Counted from the first letter of the stretch, positions 36,857 to 47,860 are shown. The stretch is DNA of 64,000 bases from Isoperla grammatica (GCA_945910005.1 OX246741.1:50928625-50992624); one strand, 5' to 3'. The notes: a model not told the origin generated them from the sequence alone. Numbers and translations: made by a program.

Positions 36857-37606
36857 TTAAGCGAGCGAAGCGAGCGTTTCCACTTGACTCTTATGGCACT
36901 TCGTTCTGTTTTTTTGTTTGTTTTTTGTTTGTTTTTTTTTTGTTTTTATGTCCGTCGATAGCGGTCGAACGGAAAGTCCGATCAACTTGAAATTTGAACC
37001 ATCCACAAGCCTTGATGTGGATTGTAGGTGTATAGTTTTGAGGCAAAATCGTTCGAAAAGTTACAAAGTTACACCATAGTTACTGCAAAATATTTTTCTG
37101 AAACAAAATGGCGGCAAAATGTGAGATAGCCACATTTTTTTACAGTTTTTTCCGGTCACGAATATGTTAATGTAATGGCAATCTGATAAATATTGGCAAA
37201 GTTACACGAAAGTTACTCGAAAATATTTTTCTAAAACGCAGTAACGGCAAAATGTGAGGTGGCTATCTTATAGTTAATTTTTCTCCGGTCACGAATATAT
37301 TAATGTTAACGCGATTCAATACGTATTAAAGGCAGAAATTTCATTTCTATTGCTGTCAATAAGTGTTAGTAACGGTGGCGGACTGTGTTGAAAACATGAC
37401 CACGAAAATTCTTAGCAACGCACATTGCACTGCATACAACAATGTCAGAAAGTATAATAGCCATGGAAATAAGAACAATTTTTGCAATGCGCATTCTTGA
37501 ATTGTTGTTAATTGTTGTTCGTATTAGCATTGAAAACTTTTCGCCAGAAAGTTCGTAGATATTGACGCGCTCGCTTATCAACGCGTCAAACAGAGCGTTT
37601 TCCTAG
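36857..37606 (+). mobile_element. Helitron-like repeat, family 4, copy 2 (750 bp)
   Basis: A full copy 22 bp downstream of copy 1 and in the same orientation, with the (T)nGTTTG tract after TTCGTTCTG. It has the same 3' hairpin and CTAG|T end. The two copies differ at many positions, so they are not a recent tandem duplication. Confidence 0.72.
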
Positions 37607-38078
37607 TTATACATGCAATAACAATGCTGAAAATGTGTACGTTGTTTAACATTTATGTGACAAATGTTAATGGTATTTCCTGTGTGAAATATATTTAATA
37701 TTATAATAAATTTCAATTATTGGAACCAACTCAGGAGCGTCTTATCTTAAAACTGGTTTAATAAGTAATTGAATACAGAATATAAGCTCAATAATTACAA
37801 GGATGTGCACGTACATCACATGCAGTTGTGTTGTTTGCCATAGCGGCTCAAATGTCACCGTTTACATACTGTACGACAAGCAACGTGGTTCAATATATGA
37901 TACATGTTTCAATATATATATTTCAGAAGTTAAAACCCATCCCGAAACGGAAATGGAATCCTGGAACTTTTACATTGAAAGCAGGAAAACTAATCAAATA
38001 GCCACACAATAAAATTATTTACAGTCCCACGAACATAGACGTATTCTCTAAACTTCTATGCATTTTTTATTTGTGTTG
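37607..38078. other. AT-rich flank of element B
   Basis: No gene or repeat seen. A 69-codon frame at 37803 has no support. Confidence 0.5.
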
Positions 38079-38083
38079 GTCAT

Positions 38084-38337
38084 TGAATAAAGCTTGAAGT
38101 ATACTTGGCGGAATTAAATTCAATACGAAATTGTAATCTTTGAACTTACACGTTTAATGGATACTGTTTTTTACACAAGACAAAACATCACGACGTTGGC
38201 ATGGGGACGTCAAACGGCGACGTCCAACTCCTTTATCGGCAATAAACAATTCTAAAGAAGTATGATGCTGCCATCTAACGGCGTCTCAATTCAAGTGTCC
38301 AAACATCACGCCCGACGAATATAAAAGTGTCCAAACA
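38084..38337 (-). repeat. Element B 3' LTR (254 bp)
   Basis: Minus strand TGTTTGGACACTTTTATA to CA. It holds an internal repeat: GTGTCCAAACA occurs twice, 30 bp apart, at its start. TTTATA just inside may be the TATA region. Confidence 0.93.
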
Positions 38338-38349
38338 TCCCGCCCACCT
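38338..38349 (-). other. Element B polypurine tract
   Basis: Minus strand AGGTGGGCGGGA directly before the TG of the 3' LTR, close in sequence to the tract of element A. Confidence 0.7.
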
Positions 38350-38372
38350 TGAAAGACATTTCAACAACAACA

Positions 38373-38609
38373 TTACTTGTCATCAAATGGTAGGCGAGAT
38401 TGTTTTACAATTGGCCTTTTAACCGTTCCACTCGACGTTCTAACTGACACTGATCTCACGAGGCCGTCAGTCCCAGGGTGTGTGGACTCGACTCGCCCGA
38501 GGTTCCACTTTATTTGGGGAAGGCTGTCCTTCTTGACGAGTACCATGTCTCCGGACTGGATTTTGGACTGCTTAAGCCACCACTTGGGTCGTTTCTCTTC
38601 GTCTTCTTC
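38373..38609 (-). pseudogene. DUF5641-type C-terminus of element B pol, detached
   Basis: On the minus strand the text KWWLKQSKIQSGDMVLVKKD and RPIVKQSRLPFDDK, ending at the TAA at 38373, is the domain that follows integrase in BEL pol. It lies in a different frame from the RNase H part upstream and directly follows the GAA tract, so a deletion has joined it to the integrase stub. Confidence 0.85.
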
Positions 38610-38633
38610 TTCTTCTTCTTCTTCTTCTTCTTT
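38604..38633. repeat. (TTC)n tract at the deletion junction
   Basis: About nine TTC units, read as GAA on the element strand. It sits exactly where about a kilobase of integrase coding is missing, so repeat expansion or slippage may have accompanied the deletion. Confidence 0.9.
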
Positions 38634-38956
38634 CTTGCGAAAACTCTTCTTTCAGGTACCACCCTGCAGTTTGAACTGAAACTCAGACGACAAGCAGTCG
38701 CGTGCTGAAGTTTCCTAAACGATGACCACTTATCTAGAAGTGACATATCAACTTTAATATGTGCACTGGATACAACAGTTCTCTCTTCAATACTAAGTTG
38801 AAGCTGATCTGGTAAGTCTTCAGTGGAGTCTGGTAATACTGCCTCTTGAAGCCAAACAGGACCTGACCACCACAAGGTCTGACGTGCCAATACAGCAGGT
38901 GATATACCACGCGAGGCACAGTCTGCGGGGTTGTCTTTGTCTTCACCCTTTACGTG
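38634..38956 (-). pseudogene. Element B pol after the nonsense codon: RNase H end and integrase stub
   Basis: In the same frame as the large gag-pol frame, just past a TGA at 38957-38959, lies the conserved NPADCASRG segment, then sequence up to WSSFRKLQHATAC, where the integrase N-terminal region starts. It then runs into a lysine run from the GAA tract. The TGA could come from one C-to-T change at a CpG. Confidence 0.85.
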
Positions 38957-41900
38957 TCACCAGTGCTGATAAGGAATGCGTTCCTGAATCTCTGATACCC
39001 TGTTAGTCACGAATGTCTTCCATCGTTTTGGGTGCGATGCTAGCCAGGCTAATACTATTGTTGAGTCCGTCCACGCGAAAACTTGATCTTGGCTGAAACT
39101 CAACGACTCTTGAATGAGTGCCATCAATCTTGCCAATAACAAGGCACCACACAATTCCAAACGGGGAATGGATACCTGCTTCACAGGAGACACCTTCGTT
39201 TTCCCGGCTACGAGTTTCACTAACACCGTACCATCAGAGTAACATGACCGCAGGTACACTACGGCTGCATATGCAACTTCGGAGGCGTCACAAAAGCCGA
39301 CAAGTTGACACATGGTTGGCTGAGGGGCAAGAATGCATCGGTCAATGCGGATTTCTTGCAAGGCAGGCAATTCTTGACAGAACTTCTTCCACGTATTGAA
39401 AATGTCGTCTGGAAGAGCATCATCCCATGCAAGATCTAGTCTCCACAATGATTGAAAGACGAGCTTGGCTGTGACTGTTACAGGCGAGAGCCATCCCAGG
39501 GGGTCAAATACCTTAGCTAGGTCAGACAGCAGCATACGCTTGGTAACAACAATCCGTTGAAGAGGTTGTGTGACGGAAAACGAGAACTGATCTGTTGCTG
39601 GGTGCCATTGAAGACCAAGTGTTTTAACGGCCTTATCCCCGTCCATGATTAATAGTATGTTTGGCTCCCGCATGTCTTCTGGTACTGCATTGAGGACTTC
39701 TGCTGCGCTGGAAGACCATTTCCGAAGTTCAGAACCACCCTTCTTCATCAGCTGGACTAGTTGATCTTGCAATTCCAGGGCCTCAACAATGGTTTCAGCT
39801 CCTGACAATCGGTCGTCAACATAAAAATCCTTCAGAACAACAGGCAAAGCCTTGGTAAATGAAGCTTCTTCATCCTTGGCAAGTTGTTGGAGGCATTTTA
39901 TTGTGAGGTAGGGAGCACAGCTTTTTCCGTATGTTACTGTCAACAGTTTATTATCTTGGATCGATTCCTCTGGTGTGGGTCTCCAGACAATTCTTTGGAG
40001 ATCAGTCTGAAGGTTGTTCACCTGTATTTGGCGATACATTTTGGCAACATCCGCCACCAGTGGAATGACGTGTTTACAAAAACGAATTAATATTGGAGCA
40101 ATATCTTCTTGCAATTTTGGTCCCACCATGAGCTTTTCATTTAATGAAACGCCCGAAGAAGATTTGGCGGAAACATCAAAGACAACTCTTAGCTTAGTGG
40201 TGGAGCTGCTTTCTTTAATTACTGGATGGTGAGGAATATAATAAACCTCAGAGCATGGCTTGTTGCGTTGATTGTTTAGAACCGCTTCCATGTGCCCAAG
40301 CGACTTGTATTCTGCCATAAAATCGACATGTTGCTTTTTCTTAGGTTGGTACCGTAAACGCCGTTCGAGCTGGTCAAGTCGTTTGACTGCCATATTTCGT
40401 GATAAGCCTAATTCTTGACTGTCTTCTCGAACTGGCAAATCTACAACAAATCTGCCTGAATCGTTTCTTTTATGAGATCCTTCAAAATGGCGCTCACATA
40501 ATTTCTCCTCTGGTGTCAGTATGTTTGCAGTGGGAACCTTCTCCAGTTCCCAGAACCTGCGCAGCACATTGTCACATTGAACGTGGAAAATGGTCACCCC
40601 TGACATGGCATTTTTCACCTTGACCGGTCCTGTCAGTACCCACCCGAGCGCTGTCTCTAGCGCCACAGGTGACCCAACCGCACCGGAACAACGTCCAGAT
40701 AGAAGGAGCATTGGGTAGATATCTGCACCTAGGAGAATGTCTATCCCACTTGGATTATTAAAAGCTGGGTCTGCCAACTTTAGACCACGGAGATGTGTCC
40801 AACTATCGTCGATCTTGACAGGCTGTCGGGGAAGCATTCCCGTAACCTTGGGCAGCACCAAGGCCTTCACAGAAAATATATCGTCACTGTTGAAGGTAGA
40901 AGTGAAATTCAGGTTTACGGCACCTTGACACTTGCCGATACTGCTGGCAGCCAGTCCTGAAACGAACACCTGTGATTCGTGTTTTTGTAAACCAAGTCTT
41001 TGCACACAACCTGCCGTCACAAAACTAGCCTCTGATGCAGAATCCAGCAAAGCTCGCAATGGTCTACTAATTCCATTCATATCTTGCACATAAACAACTG
41101 CTGTGGACAATAACACTGTGGATGATACAAATTCAGAAGAGTAATGTGACAAGACTGTCGAATCACCAGACGCTGGTACGGTCAGTTCTTCTGACGGTGG
41201 CTCAGCTGTAAAATGTAACAGTGTGTGATGTTGTTTATGGCATACTCGACATTTGACGGGAGACTTACAGCCTCTAGCCGCGTGGCTGGGTCTCAAACAA
41301 TTGAAACACAATGGCTTGTTTCGTACAAATGCGTGCCGCTCGTTTACAGTAGCATTAAGAAACTCATGGCATTTATGTATAGCATGGTTGCCAGCACATT
41401 TCTCGCACAATTGAGACTGCTGGGCTGCACTATGGTGAACGGATGCATGTTTATTGGTATGATATTTAGCAGCATTGCTGACTGTAGAACTCTTCGATTT
41501 CAGGGCGCCTACAGCCGCTAGTGCTCTAGCACGATGTTCCATGAAATCTGTTAATTGTTGGAAAGTAGAAGTTTCGTTAGACGTCAGTGAAAGCTCCCAC
41601 TGACGCCGAGTTTCACTGTCAAGTTTATCAGCAGTGTGATAAACCAGCACAGAATCCCAGTGTTCTACAGGTTGTCCTAGCACTTTCAATGACCGTGTAC
41701 ACTCTAATGTATTATCTAGCAGCTTGCGTAAGTTGGCTGCCGACTCATGTTGCATAGCAGGCTGAGAAAACATGCGTTGCATTATTGCATGTACAATTTC
41801 ACGCGTGTTCTGGTAGCGTGACGTTAAAATATCCCAAGCCTCACTATAGTTAGCGTTAGTTAGCGGTATGGACTGCAGAAGTGCAGACGGTTCACCTTGA

Positions 41901-42364
41901 AGTGCTCCCTTAAGATACTGCAACTTTTCCACCCCTGACAGGTTATTGTTGTTGTGTACTGCAGCTTCAAACAGGTCTCGAAACGACAACCAGGTTTGTA
42001 AGTTACCGTTAAACGATGGTAACTGTAGCTTGGGTAGTCTTACCTCGCTAGGCCTGTGGACATGGGCAGACGTGGTCGATGCTGATGTCTCGTCGCTCAC
42101 CGTCAGGTCCATTAGCTTGGCGCGCAGGAACACTAGCCTATTAAAAACACTGCTGAGTTCATTTTCAAACTCGATAAATTCGTCTTCGCTTGTATAAGCA
42201 CTTATGTCGTTTAAAAGGCGATCAATGTCCGTCGACAATTGATCCACCCTACCCTTGTGAATGCTAATTATTGACACGTCACTGGGTCCAATTATGCTCA
42301 CTGCTGTTTCGAGCCGCGTCACGCTGGCCTTCACAACACGTTTTTTGGCAAGGAGTGCGTCCAT
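38957..42364 (-). CDS. BEL/Pao gag-protease-RT-RNase H polyprotein, truncated
   Basis: 1135 residues from the ATG at 42364. A DUF1759-type gag comes first (LPKLQLPSFNGNLQTWLSF), then zinc-knuckle clusters (CEKCAGNHAIHKC, CFNCLRPSHAARGC, CRVCHKQHH). The retropepsin has LLDSASEASFV, with Ala where element A has Gly after Asp-Ser. RT follows with ADVAKMYRQI and FYVDD, then RNase H with FCDAS and WTDSTIVLAWL. It ends at an in-frame TGA inside the RNase H-integrase linker, and the integrase core is deleted further on. Gag, protease and RT look intact, so a capsid and cDNA could still be made if expressed, with integration supplied in trans (inference). Confidence 0.92.
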   Translation of the reverse strand: MDALLAKKRVVKASVTRLETAVSIIGPSDVSIISIHKGRVDQLSTDIDRLLNDISAYTSEDEFIEFENELSSVFNRLVFLRAKLMDLTVSDETSASTTSAHVHRPSEVRLPKLQLPSFNGNLQTWLSFRDLFEAAVHNNNNLSGVEKLQYLKGALQGEPSALLQSIPLTNANYSEAWDILTSRYQNTREIVHAIMQRMFSQPAMQHESAANLRKLLDNTLECTRSLKVLGQPVEHWDSVLVYHTADKLDSETRRQWELSLTSNETSTFQQLTDFMEHRARALAAVGALKSKSSTVSNAAKYHTNKHASVHHSAAQQSQLCEKCAGNHAIHKCHEFLNATVNERHAFVRNKPLCFNCLRPSHAARGCKSPVKCRVCHKQHHTLLHFTAEPPSEELTVPASGDSTVLSHYSSEFVSSTVLLSTAVVYVQDMNGISRPLRALLDSASEASFVTAGCVQRLGLQKHESQVFVSGLAASSIGKCQGAVNLNFTSTFNSDDIFSVKALVLPKVTGMLPRQPVKIDDSWTHLRGLKLADPAFNNPSGIDILLGADIYPMLLLSGRCSGAVGSPVALETALGWVLTGPVKVKNAMSGVTIFHVQCDNVLRRFWELEKVPTANILTPEEKLCERHFEGSHKRNDSGRFVVDLPVREDSQELGLSRNMAVKRLDQLERRLRYQPKKKQHVDFMAEYKSLGHMEAVLNNQRNKPCSEVYYIPHHPVIKESSSTTKLRVVFDVSAKSSSGVSLNEKLMVGPKLQEDIAPILIRFCKHVIPLVADVAKMYRQIQVNNLQTDLQRIVWRPTPEESIQDNKLLTVTYGKSCAPYLTIKCLQQLAKDEEASFTKALPVVLKDFYVDDRLSGAETIVEALELQDQLVQLMKKGGSELRKWSSSAAEVLNAVPEDMREPNILLIMDGDKAVKTLGLQWHPATDQFSFSVTQPLQRIVVTKRMLLSDLAKVFDPLGWLSPVTVTAKLVFQSLWRLDLAWDDALPDDIFNTWKKFCQELPALQEIRIDRCILAPQPTMCQLVGFCDASEVAYAAVVYLRSCYSDGTVLVKLVAGKTKVSPVKQVSIPRLELCGALLLARLMALIQESLSFSQDQVFAWTDSTIVLAWLASHPKRWKTFVTNRVSEIQERIPYQHW

Positions 42365-42470
42365 CCTGGCGAAGATGGGAACGCACGCTAGACCAGTTTA
42401 AAGTATACAATTCTTACAACAACGCTTGAATACCGCAATAAACACACGCCGGACACAACACAATAAGCAT

Positions 42471-42487
42471 CCGTAACCGGAGGACCA
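42471..42487 (-). other. Element B primer-binding site
   Basis: Minus strand TGGTCCTCCGGTTACGG, one base after the inner LTR. It shares TGGTCCTC with element A. Confidence 0.65.
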
Positions 42488-42488
42488 A

Positions 42489-42712
42489 TGAATAAAGATT
42501 GAAGTATACTTGGCGGAATTAAATTCAATACGAAATTGTAATCTTTGAACTTACACGTTTAATGAATACTATTTTTTACACAAGACAAAACATCACGACG
42601 TTGGCATGGGGACGTCAAACGGCGACGTCCAACTCCTTTATCGGCAATAAACAATTCTAAAGAAATAGACAATGCTGCTATCTAACGGCGTCTTAATTTA
42701 AGTGTCCAAACA
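42489..42712 (-). repeat. Element B inner 5' LTR copy (224 bp, diverged)
   Basis: Adjacent to the primer site. It differs from the two outer LTRs at roughly ten positions and lacks the outer 30 bp, ending at the first GTGTCCAAACA repeat. Nine bases (42713-42721) separate it from the outer LTR. Confidence 0.9.
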
Positions 42713-42721
42713 TCCGGCCAA

Positions 42722-42975
42722 TGAATAAAGCTTGAAGTATACTTGGCGGAATTAAATTCAATACGAAATTGTAATCTTTGAACTTACCCGTTTAATGGAT
42801 ACTGTTTTTTACACAAGACAAAACATCACGACGTTGGCATGGGGACGTCAAACGGCGACGTCCAACTCCTTTATCGGCAATAAACAATTCTAAAGAAGTA
42901 TGATGCTGCCATCTAACGGCGTCTCAATTCAAGTGTCCAAACATCACGCCCGACGAATATAAAAGTGTCCAAACA
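42722..42975 (-). repeat. Element B outer 5' LTR copy (254 bp)
   Basis: Same as 38084-38337 except for one base. Its right end abuts the GTCAT target duplication, so this is the LTR that was integrated. Confidence 0.93.
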
Positions 42976-42980
42976 GTCAT

Positions 42981-44648
42981 CTTATAGCCAGTAGGTAGTA
43001 ATCCCTTTAATAAACACATTGCTATTGTTAATATATATAGTTCACACAATTAAATTAAATATTTCACCATGGTTAAAAATATAACACACAAATAGAAAAG
43101 TTACATTCTATTTACATTGGTATTGTATTCACACTAAACAAAAACAAAATAGCTTCGAAGTTGTATAATGCAATGTTATCTTGTATACTCGTTGCAACAA
43201 ATGTAAATGCGTTGACGCGTAATGCGTTGTACGCGTAACGCGTGTACGCGTAACGCGTGTACGCAACGCGTTAACGCGCTCTAACAGCCGCCTATAAATA
43301 AGAGATACGGTGCGAAGGTTGAAACCACTGCATGCGAACCGCTTGTAACGGGGATCGACCAGACCAGCTCTGCGCCAAACTGCCGGGAACCAGACGAGAC
43401 TAGGGGAATACTTCCTCGTCCCTCCCGTGAGATGAATAAAATCCAATTACTTTTCCGTTAGATTCGTTTCATTCATAAGCGTGCGGGGTCAGCCGGCCTG
43501 GCCGATACGGACAAAGACAATCTGGAGGCTTCTGCGAGGATACGGTGCTCTTGCCTAGCATGAAACACATGGAAAAAAAATAGCATTAAAATAAGATTCA
43601 CACTTAGAAACATCTATTCTTATTACTTATATGTTTCTATTGTGTTTTAAATTGTTGCCATAATAATCATAACATGTTTAATTTAAATAAAGACTAACGA
43701 TACTGTTAAAAATAAGAGGAACACTATTATTTTTAAAAGTATCATATGTTTTTAATTAAACTAGTTGAACCAACTAGTTAGAATATCGAATACTATTAAT
43801 TTCAACGTTTGCAATACAACATTTCTGTAATTACAAAGAAAACATAAGTAGTATTGACGGCACAATATTATTGTTGTTTACTCATCCTGGTAAACGTGAA
43901 TTGTATCATTTGCTAGAAATGACGATTAAAAATTATAAATGTATACAAGAATTGTAAGTATCTATAAAGTTTGCTTTGTGTAATAATATTTTCAGTGTAA
44001 TTTTATAAACACAAAAGTGTTTTTTGTAGGGGTTTTTCTACTTATAGGTTTTCATTGGGTAGTGTTTTCTCTTGAAGTTAGTGGTTTGGATGTACCAGTG
44101 TCATTGTTTGATTGCGTTATTGCCTAGTCATCAAAGCGCTCTCGGTCTTCAAAATATAGACATGTGCGGATATGCATAACTCTTTGAGACATGACTGACA
44201 AGGTGACCATAATATTCAACTCTACACTTACTTAGAGTGCTTTTGAGACATGTAGTCGTTTATCATGTAATTTCGTATATTAGTTCGAAATATCGGTTTT
44301 TCTTCACGGCCACGTTGCCTCGTATGTATTATTAAAACCGACATGAAGGGCATTAGATAAATACAGAGTAAAGAAGAAATCAATGATCAAGCCAACCATA
44401 TATCATAGACATATAGGAATAAATACATCTTAGAATTTCAAAAATTAAAATTAAATAAGATGCAAGTAATTTAAGAATAATATTATACAACAAATAGAAA
44501 TGAAATATAAGGTATGAGGTTAGATTAAACGTTGGGCTTAAATGAATTAAGTCAAAATTTGAGCAGGGCGCCCTAAGTTACTCATCAGTTACGAGAGAAA
44601 CAAGTTGATGAGTTGTTAAAATATTATCACAAGGACTAACAACTTCAT
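42981..44648. other. Intergenic DNA with a CpG-rich island
   Basis: About 43205-43560 is GC- and CpG-rich within AT-rich DNA. It has a tandem ACGCGT repeat, then CTATAAATAAG (possible TATA box, 43293), then ATGAATAAAATCC (possible poly-A signal). This order recalls a solo LTR (U3 repeats, TATA, poly-A), but I could not fix TG/CA ends or a duplication. A 105-codon minus-strand frame here has no domain. Confidence 0.4.
43211..43279. repeat. CpG-rich ACGCGT tandem repeat
   Basis: About four degenerate units of TACGCGTAACGCGTG, each with self-complementary ACGCGT cores. Confidence 0.85.
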
Positions 44649-45202
44649 CTATAGTCGGCCCGAGGGTAGCTTGTCCCCGCTACCTAAGCCAGACCCTAAT
44701 TATAATTGCTTCCGCTCCGGCTTGCGGTCAACCGATAATCTAGAGAAAATGCCAATGATTCAAACAGTGAAGTGATAAATTAAATCACATTTTTTACAAA
44801 TTATGTGTTTAAACAATTATTTGTTGAAATTGTGTTTAAGTGACAGATAATTCATTGACAAATCTAGCGCTTTTTTGTTTGTTTTTTTAACCCAATTTTA
44901 GCCTTATTTGATCTATTCTTGTTAATTTGACAATCAAATCAAATAAGGCTAAAATTGAGCTAAAAAAACAAACAAAAAAGCGCTAGATTTGTCAATGAAT
45001 CATCTGTCACTTAAACACAATTTCAACAAATAATTGTTTAAACACATAATTTGTAAAAAAATGTGATTTAATTTATCACTTCACTGTTTGAATCATTGGC
45101 ATTTTCTCGAGATTATCTGTTGACCGCAAGCCGGAGCGGAAGCAATTATAATTAGGGTCTGGCTCAGGTAGCGGGGACAAGCTACCCTCGAGCCGACTAT
45201 AG
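44649..45202. mobile_element. 554-bp foldback element with ~264-bp arms
   Basis: The left arm (44649-44912) starts CTATAGTCGGCCCGAGGGTA and the right arm (44938-45202) is its inverse, about 97% identical by eye. Only about 25 nt separate them. TA at both ends suggests a TA target duplication. There is no transposase frame. A transcript would fold into a very long double-stranded hairpin. Confidence 0.93.
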
Positions 45203-47860
45203 TGTGCATGATCGTAATATTACTCATAACAGCCTTTAACAATATTTTAACAAAGTTTAATGAATTAATTGTCTTCAGTTAAAGAGCATCATGACAAAAG
45301 GAATATTATAATAATATTTATTTTCTCAAACAGAGGTTCTAAATTTTATTCGTATTCCGAGAAACCTTCATTTCAAATTGATATCACAAATATCAAATTA
45401 AAATTAAAATGAGAACAAGAAAAATACATAATACTCTTAAATATGATCAAATTAGAAAATTGTTTTCTACCCTTACCAGCACCTTGTGTAAGTTTTAGTT
45501 TTCTAGTAGGAGACAAAGTTTATCTTTCTCTCTCTCTCTTCTTTCTCTCTCTCATTATCATATTTTTTATATAAAACATAAAAATATAATTTAATTTTTT
45601 GTTTGTTGTTACTCAGCGGTGTGATTATTAGTTTTGTTATTCATCAGTGTATTATGTTTTCGTTAATGTTCCTATGTAGTTTGTTAACTGTTCGCAATAA
45701 AGTCAAGTCTCTCTTTCTCTCCAGGGTTATTCACCTTTACAAAGTTTCCCGGTTTACATCTTCAATTTTCTCTTGAATGTTCCCGCAAATTGGCAACCCT
45801 GACGCACACACTGAAATGCACATTTTGCAAAGCACCAAGTCTGGCGTTATTTAACTTCCTCTACACGATGACCTACTTAGCTTATTGCTCAGTTCACTTA
45901 CAATGGAAAATACACATAAATTACAGTAAACGTACCGCAGACAATTTTGAAGACAGTGTATATCAACTAAACATGCGAAGAACTAAATGATGATTAATGT
46001 TGAATCTCATCCTGGAAAACTCAATTCAAACTTTCTAACTACAGGTTACTTAAGTAGGCCTACTTTTCATTGGTTAACTGCTTAGAACTTGGGTGAGAAA
46101 ATGACTAACAAATTAAGATAGTTTCGTGCCTTTTAAACTTTGGTAGACTAGAACTTAGTAACATGATTAGTATTTAGATTAAACGCAAATTTCCAAAAAC
46201 AATTCGTTCAGTTTCGAAAATGTTTTCAATCATTGCCTGGTTAAAACGCGAATTTCACAACACTTTTCAATTTCAAGTGGGTTTGAAATAAGTGGCTATA
46301 GTTTTAACACTATTCTGAATGCCATAAACGCGGTAGCAAAATTTAAAACAATTTACCCAATCAATAATAATGTCACACATCTGTTCACAAAAGTGCTCAA
46401 CTTTCTGAATAAAATCGAGGATAAAACGAACGATGTTACTTTGAAACTGCAAGTATATTTGTGTTTTAAAATATTTATAACAATAAAAAGTTAGATACAA
46501 TACTATCAACGTTTCACATAAATCATTATTAAAGACTCCGCAGCTTGTTTCTAAGTAGCTGTATATTGTGTCAGATGTTGCTTTGTATGTCACTAGTTTT
46601 GTTACCTTCGTCTTATTTGCACTTGGTACTTAGTACTTAGGGTACTTAGTTTGATCATCTCTCGCTAGTTACTATAAGACCCACTTGCTCCATGTTGTAA
46701 GTATCTGGGATATGTGAGACGCCAGCGCACTTAGGTTTTATAGTTTTACTCTGGCAATGATACAAAACTCGACTTGTTACCCATTCAATTCATTGTTGAG
46801 TGTTCTGTTTTCCGCAAACCTAAGCGATGGTGTTCGGAGCCTTCATGGTTGGTTTAGTCGCTTTAAATTAAAGTTTCCCACTGAATATAAGTTTAGTTAC
46901 TGAGTTGGTAGACTCTAAATGTGAATTTATTTTTTATTTTAATTATTTATTTAATGTTTTATTGCTTTTTTGAGTTATACATACATTTCATGTTAATGTG
47001 TACACGAATGTTTTATTTTTTATTTTTCACAATATAATTAAAGTAGGAGGACCAACTGAAAAATTATTTAGAGAAAGGCGAACTGTGGAAATACCGAATC
47101 ACGAGGACTGTGGAAATATCGAGGGAAATGGAGTAAATTATTTGGAAGAAGTAAGAAAGAAGAAGAAAAAGAAGAAACATGACAGGCCTGGAAAGCCGAT
47201 GAAAGCAAATTCTTTACCCAATAATATTTGTAGCTAACCACCGCTGATCAGATTAATTTCGGAAACAGTGGCATAACAATTATTATAATTTTTATTATAA
47301 TATTCTTTGGTTGGTCTGTAGAAAATATTTTCATAACGCAAGTCCCTCTCTAGTCCCTCCTCCCTGTCTATATCCTTATATTGTTGTATGTTAATACCCG
47401 CATGGCCTACATTATCCAACACGTGTGGAACAATAAGGGATATAATCGCTACCTCGGTCGCTATCCTAGGGGCTCCTCTAGCTTACATCCCTAAATCCCC
47501 TTTCATCAGTGAAGGATTAACGTGGCTCGGGGCGCTTCCGTGTAACACAGTGTAGTACATTACACGGTGTAGTTTGTTGCCGGCGCCGCTGGGCACAGAC
47601 AACCCCACAGCGCGGGGAGGGCGGTCGATGCGAGGGGGTCTATAAGGCAAGGGTAGCTCGCAATACTAATACAGGATCGGTGTTTTATTATTTTATTGAT
47701 GTTATATTATATTATTTTTTATTTAACTATACTTATTATTTTTTATTTAATTACATTTATTATTTTTTTTATAGATTTATATATTGGATTATTGATACAT
47801 GTCTTGACAACGCTTAAAAATATTACAAAAGTAACTAATATGTGGGATTTGGTTTTGTAA
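45203..47860. other. AT-rich DNA, CT microsatellite, GC-rich patch
   Basis: (TC)n at about 45525-45556. 46812-46882 matches 62452-62520 in inverse orientation. 47420-47665 is a GC-rich patch in AT-rich DNA, with CTATAAGGC at 47639, of unknown nature. Frames of 60-106 codons here have no domains. No gene is supported. Confidence 0.45.

Larger units (their letters stand above)
38084..42975 (-). mobile_element. BEL/Pao LTR retrotransposon (element B), integrase-deleted
   Basis: Bounded by the 5-bp target duplication GTCAT (38079-38083 and 42976-42980). From right to left it has two tandem LTRs (42722-42975 and 42489-42712), a primer site, a gag-PR-RT-RNaseH frame, a stub of integrase, a GAA tract, a DUF5641 tail, a polypurine tract and a single 3' LTR at 38084-38337. 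The integrase zinc and catalytic domains are missing, so the copy cannot integrate on its own. The outer LTRs differ at one base in 254, so it inserted recently, probably by help from intact relatives. Confidence 0.95.

Noticed and set aside
46998..47237. 79-codon frame with lysine run
   Set aside because: Driven by a purine-rich AAGAAG stretch. No motif or context.
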